This document shows, one piece after another, positions 33,815-37,037 of a stretch of DNA of 37,037 nucleotides. A model generated the notes under the pieces. The model was not told the origin of the DNA and ran no database searches. It worked only from the letters and a program-made list of their open reading frames with translations. Origin of the DNA: JBAVVD01 sp049697115 (GTDB lineage: Bacteria; Acidobacteriota; Aminicenantia; Aminicenantales; UBA4085); assembly GCA_049697115.1 (NCBI GenBank), contig JBAVVD010000001.1, forward strand, positions 1-37,037, in the 5' to 3' direction. The stretch's first letter is position 1, and each line of letters begins with the position of its first letter. The position numbers were made by a program, and so were the translations under genes.

Positions 33815-34648
33815 TCAGGCAGGAACTTTTTTAAAGGCTTTTCTTTCCTGGACAAGTGCATCCAGGTCGATATTCCCGGCGGCAAAATAGTCTTTTAGGT
33901 AGCTCCGGACAACATTCTCTTGCTTCAGGATCACATAATCGAGCGTTTTCGCCTCATCCTGTTCTATGGGTTTGCCCAACAGGTTCCGCTTCCAGTGAAT
34001 CAGCCACCCTGAAAAACACATCGGCTGTGACCGGCGCAGCACGTCTTTGGTCATCATCCCCTTCAACCGCTTCGAGTGGTCCAGACTCAAATAGTCGATC
34101 TCAAATCCGAGATCCCGAAGTTTAGCCCGGCGCTCCTCGCGGCTCCCGTAATCGTACACCGGCGTAAAAAATGCAACTCCGTACTCCCCGGCAAATGTCC
34201 TCAGCCGTTCGACAATGCTCGGAAAGTTCTCCGCCGTCCCTACCGGACTATCCTCGGACGGCACCTGCTCCCGGTTGGATCCGTCTGCATATCCGGCCAA
34301 GCCATGTTCCAGAGCATAAATTAATCCCCCGGTATTCATCGCCAACCGACAGCCCACGCACCAGCGGGTTTCCATGTTGTAACGCTTTCGTTCCCGCAAC
34401 AGGCCTCGATAGATCCTTTTCATCAGCTTCTTCAGATTGACCACCTCATGGGTGATCCGCTCTTTCCCAAAAACAGCGGTCAGCTTCTCCACATTCCGCA
34501 CATTGTTCTTTATCCCGAATTCCAAATATCCCTTATCGAACGTTATCAGATGCACCCGCTCGTAGTTGGCCTGCAGCACCACCGCCGCTAGAAGCGAGTC
34601 AATCCCTCCCGAAAACAGCACCGCCACTTCATTCTTTACCGGTTCCAT
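33815..34648 (-). CDS. PP-loop ATPase (ExsB/ThiI-type fold), function unknown
   Basis: The 277-residue protein has the ATP-pyrophosphatase PP-loop SGGIDS (13-18), followed by 'VHLITFDKGY'. The cysteine pair CVGC (C97, C100) and a further C211 in 'QPMCFSGW' could bind a metal or carry sulfur, as in tRNA thiolases and NAD/queuosine synthases. 'DGSNREQVPSEDSP' may form the substrate loop. Enzymes of this fold adenylate a carbonyl or carboxylate before amidation or thiolation. The target is unknown. The start at 34648 has a good AAGGAG sequence 7 nt upstream. Codons ending in C are frequent here compared with neighbours, a weak sign of different ancestry. The 56-residue membrane protein lies 51 nt upstream in the same direction. 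Confidence 0.75.
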   Translation of the reverse strand: MEPVKNEVAVLFSGGIDSLLAAVVLQANYERVHLITFDKGYLEFGIKNNVRNVEKLTAVFGKERITHEVVNLKKLMKRIYRGLLRERKRYNMETRWCVGCRLAMNTGGLIYALEHGLAGYADGSNREQVPSEDSPVGTAENFPSIVERLRTFAGEYGVAFFTPVYDYGSREERRAKLRDLGFEIDYLSLDHSKRLKGMMTKDVLRRSQPMCFSGWLIHWKRNLLGKPIEQDEAKTLDYVILKQENVVRSYLKDYFAAGNIDLDALVQERKAFKKVPA

Positions 34649-34699
34649 GGGCAACTCCTTAAAAGCGTCCCCTCCATTATTCACAGAATTGAGGATTTT

Positions 34700-34870
34700 T
34701 CAATACGTCTTCTCTTTGAAGACAGGCGCGGCGTAGTCCTTTCGGGTGAGCTTATTTTTAATGCGGCGCACGCAGCAGCCGCCCTGGTAGAACCAGAGAA
34801 AGACAAGCCCGCCCACAACCAGAGCGATAAAACCGATGAGACCGCCCATCACAATCAGAAACGTTTTCAT
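34700..34870 (-). CDS. Small single-span membrane protein (56 aa)
   Basis: A 56-codon gene starts with ATG at 34870 behind a GGAGG sequence (spacing 10 nt) and a TTGACA-type promoter. The product has one very hydrophobic helix (about residues 3-28, rich in Gly, Val, Leu and Ile), then 'GGCCVRRIKNK', a basic segment with two adjacent cysteines, and a polar tail. The arrangement suggests the N-terminus outside and a short cytoplasmic tail. No family was recognised. It is probably co-transcribed with the PP-loop ATPase. The Shine-Dalgarno sequence, promoter and protein-like composition support that it is real. Confidence 0.6.
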   Translation of the reverse strand: MKTFLIVMGGLIGFIALVVGGLVFLWFYQGGCCVRRIKNKLTRKDYAAPVFKEKTY

Positions 34871-34915
34871 CTGTGAAATGCCTCCAATTCTATAATGTCT
34901 ATAGAAAACATAGGA

Positions 34916-34944
34916 TAAATAGCATAAAGAGATACTCTTGTCAA
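34916..34944 (-). promoter_or_regulatory. Promoter of the small membrane protein / PP-loop unit
   Basis: Minus-strand TTGACA (34944-34939) is perfect; TATTTA (34921-34916) follows after 17 nt and matches 3 of 6. Transcription would start near 34908, about 38 nt before the small-gene ATG. Confidence 0.5.
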
Positions 34945-34953
34945 AGGAATTTC

Positions 34954-34983
34954 AAAAAAAATGAGTCGGATTAGGCGAGCCGA
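34954..34983 (-). terminator. Weak intrinsic terminator after the GT operon
   Basis: On the minus strand a TCGG/CCGA stem of only 4 bp (with one more pair beyond a mismatch) is followed after 4 nt by eight T residues (34961-34954). It lies just downstream of the GT2 stop. The stem is short, so efficiency is doubtful. Confidence 0.3.
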
Positions 34984-34990
34984 GTGATCC

Positions 34991-35737
34991 TTATGAGATG
35001 TCTCTGGAGGACGGGCGGCTGTAGATGCTTTTAAATTTTATGGACATGAGCAGAGTCTTAAGCAAGGTTCGGAAATTAAGCTTGGTCCGGCCCTGTTTCC
35101 TGTCGATAAATAGGATGGGGACTTCGCCGATTTTATAATTGAGAAGGGTGACTTTATAGAGGATCTCAAGGACGATGGATGGGCCGACAGAGATGAGATC
35201 GTCCAGGCCGATTTTTTCGAGAACTTCTCTCTTGAAGCAGCGAAACCCGGAAGAGACATCTTTGACCGGAGTCCGGAATTGGAGCTTGATGAATCGACGG
35301 GCCAGGAAAGTCACAAATTTTCGGACAGATCCCCGGTCGAGGTCCTTTCCGCCGGGCACAAAACGGGAGCCGATGACCACATCAAGAACACGGCAGTTTT
35401 CAAGCAAAAGGGGAATGAACCGGGGCTGGTGGGAGAAGTCACCGTCCATTTCGATAACGTAGTCAGCGGCCAGATCAAGGGCCGCTTTGAAGCCGTCGAT
35501 CCCGGCGGCTCCACGTCCCTTTCTCTCTGTGCGGAGCAGAAGATGGACCCGAGTGTCTTCTTCGGCCATTTTTTGGACGACTCCTCCGGTCCCGTCCGGC
35601 GAGTTGTCGTCTACGACCAGCACAGAGAGGTTATAATCCCGAGGGAGGGCCAGAATCTCCTCGATCAAGTCTCCGATATTCTCCCTTTCGTTGAACGTGG
35701 GAATCATGACAATCGCTGTCTTTTTGTTTTCGACCAT
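34991..35737 (-). CDS. GT2 glycosyltransferase, polyprenyl-phosphate mannose/glucose synthase-like
   Basis: The 248-residue protein is a GT-A fold family 2 enzyme resembling dolichyl-phosphate mannosyltransferase (Dpm1). It has 'IPTFNERENIGDLI', 'VVDDNSPDGT' (about 41-50), 'RTERKGRGAAGIDGFKAAL' and the metal-binding DXD-type motif 'EMDGDFSHQP' (D98, D100). 'VSSGFRCFKREVL' and 'IDRKQGRTKL' are also typical. There is no C-terminal transmembrane pair, so it is the soluble or peripheral form. It likely loads a sugar onto undecaprenyl phosphate for envelope glycans. It lies 9 nt after the GT9 gene. Confidence 0.88.
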   Translation of the reverse strand: MVENKKTAIVMIPTFNERENIGDLIEEILALPRDYNLSVLVVDDNSPDGTGGVVQKMAEEDTRVHLLLRTERKGRGAAGIDGFKAALDLAADYVIEMDGDFSHQPRFIPLLLENCRVLDVVIGSRFVPGGKDLDRGSVRKFVTFLARRFIKLQFRTPVKDVSSGFRCFKREVLEKIGLDDLISVGPSIVLEILYKVTLLNYKIGEVPILFIDRKQGRTKLNFRTLLKTLLMSIKFKSIYSRPSSRDIS

Positions 35738-35746
35738 GGAAAGAGC

Positions 35747-36841
35747 CTAAACGATTTTTATTATTTCTTCGAAGACTTGTTCAGGAGTGATTTCGCTCAT
35801 GCATTTTCCGTCGGGACAGGTGGCGAAGTAACATGGCGCGCAGGAAACTCCGGCAAACAGCTTCATTCCTCTTCCATAGAGTGAAATCTCCTGGGGACAG
35901 GTCGGGCCGAAAAGGGCGATGACCTTCTTGCCCAAGGCGATGCCGAGATGCATGCCGAGCGAGTCGGAGCTGACCAGGATATCCATGAAGGAGATAAAAC
36001 CGGCAAATTCAAGAAGTGAGTTTTCGCTTCCCGTATTGTAAACGCCGTGAGGAAATTGGCGAGCCAGTTTGCGGTTCATTTCCCGCTCCCTTGTTCCTCC
36101 CAGCAGAAAGACATTGGCCTTAAGCTTCGACGTCAGGAGCCGGATGAGTTTTGTCAGGTGTTGGACGGGCCACTGTTTGGTGATGAACTTGGTGCCGGCT
36201 CCGGTATTGAGGCTCACAGCCAGACGTTTTCGGTCCACCCGGTGCCGGGTCAGAAAATGGCGAGCCTTTTCACGGCTTTCCTCTTTGAGTTCAAAGACGT
36301 AGGGCTCGTTTTGATAGTCGATCTCGGCGATGTCATAGATAATTTCCTGGTAGGTCTTTGTATTCCGGCGGTATTTCAGCTCGTTATCGATCCCGAGCGC
36401 AAAGGCATATTCAGCCGCCGGATTGAAAACCATCAGATTCCCGTATTCATTCAGTCCGAAGCCAAATTTTTGGCGGGATTGGATTTTTGTGGCCAGAGCC
36501 GTCTGGCCGGATTCTTTGTCCAGGGAGATGAGAATGTCGAATTTTTCGACCAGGAAGGGAAGAACCGCTTCCAGACGAAAAAGGATGATTTTGTCGATAT
36601 GGGGATTATGGAAAAGGAGCTCCACACTCTCTTCATCCACGAGCCAGCTGATAAAGCTCTGAGGATATTTCCTTTTGAGTCCGGGGAGGAGAGCCGTCGT
36701 TCTGAGGACATCCCCCATCGCCCGGCACTTGATGACCAGTATTTTGGCCGGATAGGGCTTAAAATGGGAACATTGGTCACAGAAAAGGTTGAATGCGCAG
36801 GGCTTATCTCCTCTGAAGTGGATGCAATCGTTCTTGATCAT
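35747..36841 (-). CDS. GT9 family glycosyltransferase (ADP-heptose transferase-like)
   Basis: The 364-residue protein is a GT-B family 9 enzyme of the heptosyltransferase type. It has 'ILVIKCRAMGDVLRTTALLPGL' (start of the GT9 fold), 'AVSLNTGAGTKFITKQWP', 'FLLGGTREREMNR' and the donor-binding 'VSSDSLGMHLGIALGKKVIALFGPT'. The tail 'CAPCYFATCPDGKCM' is a cysteine cluster common in this family. Unusually, four cysteines (C6, C15, C21, C24) precede the fold and could bind zinc. The ATG at 36841 is preferred over TTG 36850. With the GT2 gene it probably acts in LPS or envelope glycan assembly. Confidence 0.87.
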   Translation of the reverse strand: MIKNDCIHFRGDKPCAFNLFCDQCSHFKPYPAKILVIKCRAMGDVLRTTALLPGLKRKYPQSFISWLVDEESVELLFHNPHIDKIILFRLEAVLPFLVEKFDILISLDKESGQTALATKIQSRQKFGFGLNEYGNLMVFNPAAEYAFALGIDNELKYRRNTKTYQEIIYDIAEIDYQNEPYVFELKEESREKARHFLTRHRVDRKRLAVSLNTGAGTKFITKQWPVQHLTKLIRLLTSKLKANVFLLGGTREREMNRKLARQFPHGVYNTGSENSLLEFAGFISFMDILVSSDSLGMHLGIALGKKVIALFGPTCPQEISLYGRGMKLFAGVSCAPCYFATCPDGKCMSEITPEQVFEEIIKIV

Positions 36842-36914
36842 GAAGTTCAACAGCCCTTGAATGAGCCCTTAAATATGCCATAAAAGAATAAGAAAGGCAA
36901 TTTGAGTATTGATC

Positions 36915-37021
36915 CCAGGAATGCCGATAGAAAAATCTATTGAAGGATAAAGACTCCTGGTATAAGGTTATTTTTGATGAAAAAACAACATCACCCGTTG
37001 GGTGAGACCTTAACCAGGAGG
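36915..37021 (+). promoter_or_regulatory. Structured leader sequestering the Shine-Dalgarno of the next gene
   Basis: CTCCTGGTATAAGGT (36954-36968) can pair with ACCTTAACCAGGAG (37007-37020) in 14 bp with one bulged A, burying the AGGAGG ribosome-binding site at 37016-37021. The apical region contains a perfect hairpin, TCACCC-GTT-GGGTGA (36991-37005). Upstream CCAGGA (36915-36920) can pair with TCCTGG (36955-36960), opening the sequestering stem and so providing an alternative state; a small stem GATAGA/TCTAT sits between. This is a switch-like design. It matches no riboswitch class that was recognised (TPP, SAM, c-di-GMP, fluoride and others considered). Confidence 0.6.
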
Positions 37022-37029
37022 ACGCATCT

Positions 37030-37037
37030 ATGATAAC
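37030..37037 (+). CDS. Start of a gene cut by the right edge
   Basis: ATG at 37030 follows the strong Shine-Dalgarno AGGAGG (37016-37021) at a spacing of 8 nt. Only Met-Ile and part of a third codon are in the window, so the product is unknown. The structured leader upstream should control its translation. Confidence 0.6.

Noticed and set aside
1..37037. Mobile element, prophage, toxin-antitoxin, CRISPR or restriction system
   Set aside because: No transposase, integrase, direct-repeat array, or defence gene family was recognised anywhere in the window; no tRNA gene was seen either.

Overview
The window comes from a diderm (outer-membrane) bacterium. It carries lipopolysaccharide transport genes (an LptC/LptA-type protein and LptB), a complete Tol-Pal set, a heptosyltransferase-like GT9 enzyme, sigma-54 and a lipoprotein Pal. 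GC content looks close to 50 %. The combination of long housekeeping operons, HprK with an Ntr-type PTS, LutB/LutA and MrfA-type helicase would fit a deep-branching, largely uncultivated phylum of the Acidobacteriota/Aminicenantota kind, but that placement is inference. No insertion sequence, prophage, CRISPR array, tRNA or rRNA was recognised. Most of the window is core genome.

Layout. (1) 233-11020, plus strand: one long, tightly packed operon with recJ, an lptC-lptA-like gene, lptB, rpoN, hpf, ptsN, a short hprK, rapZ, a mannose-type EIIA, ptsH and ptsI. Many junctions are ATGA-type overlaps. The PTS genes form a phosphorelay with no visible sugar permease, so a regulatory role is likely. 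(2) 11034-16741, minus strand: a stand-alone mannose-6-phosphate isomerase-type cupin, then two Tol units. One is tolQ-tolR-tolA/tonB-tolB and the other is pal-cpoB-ssb, each with a recognisable promoter. (3) 16873-18900, plus: the potassium uptake pair ktrB-ktrA. (4) 18947-25675: an MrfA/YprA-type helicase divergent from uvrA, followed by holB and ricT. The UvrA is compact and lacks most of the usual insertion domain. (5) 25791-28022: an ECF-like sigma factor and zinc-finger anti-sigma factor, divergent from an HD-GYP c-di-GMP phosphodiesterase. (6) 28039-32481, minus: ftsK followed by a LutB-LutA fusion. (7) 32711-37037, accessory-looking: a radical SAM/SPASM protein, a PP-loop ATPase with a 56-residue membrane protein upstream of it, a polyprenyl-phosphate glycosyltransferase and a GT9 glycosyltransferase.

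The most unusual non-coding signal is at the right edge. A leader of roughly 110 nt can fold so that the Shine-Dalgarno sequence of the next gene lies inside a 14-bp stem. An upstream copy of part of the Shine-Dalgarno arm could compete for that stem, which is the architecture of a translational riboswitch or similar switch. Its regulated gene lies outside the window. Other points of note are the LptC/LptA-type fusion, the HprK without its N-terminal domain, the compact UvrA, and several first genes whose -10-like boxes lie within about 10 nt of the start codon (possible leaderless mRNAs).
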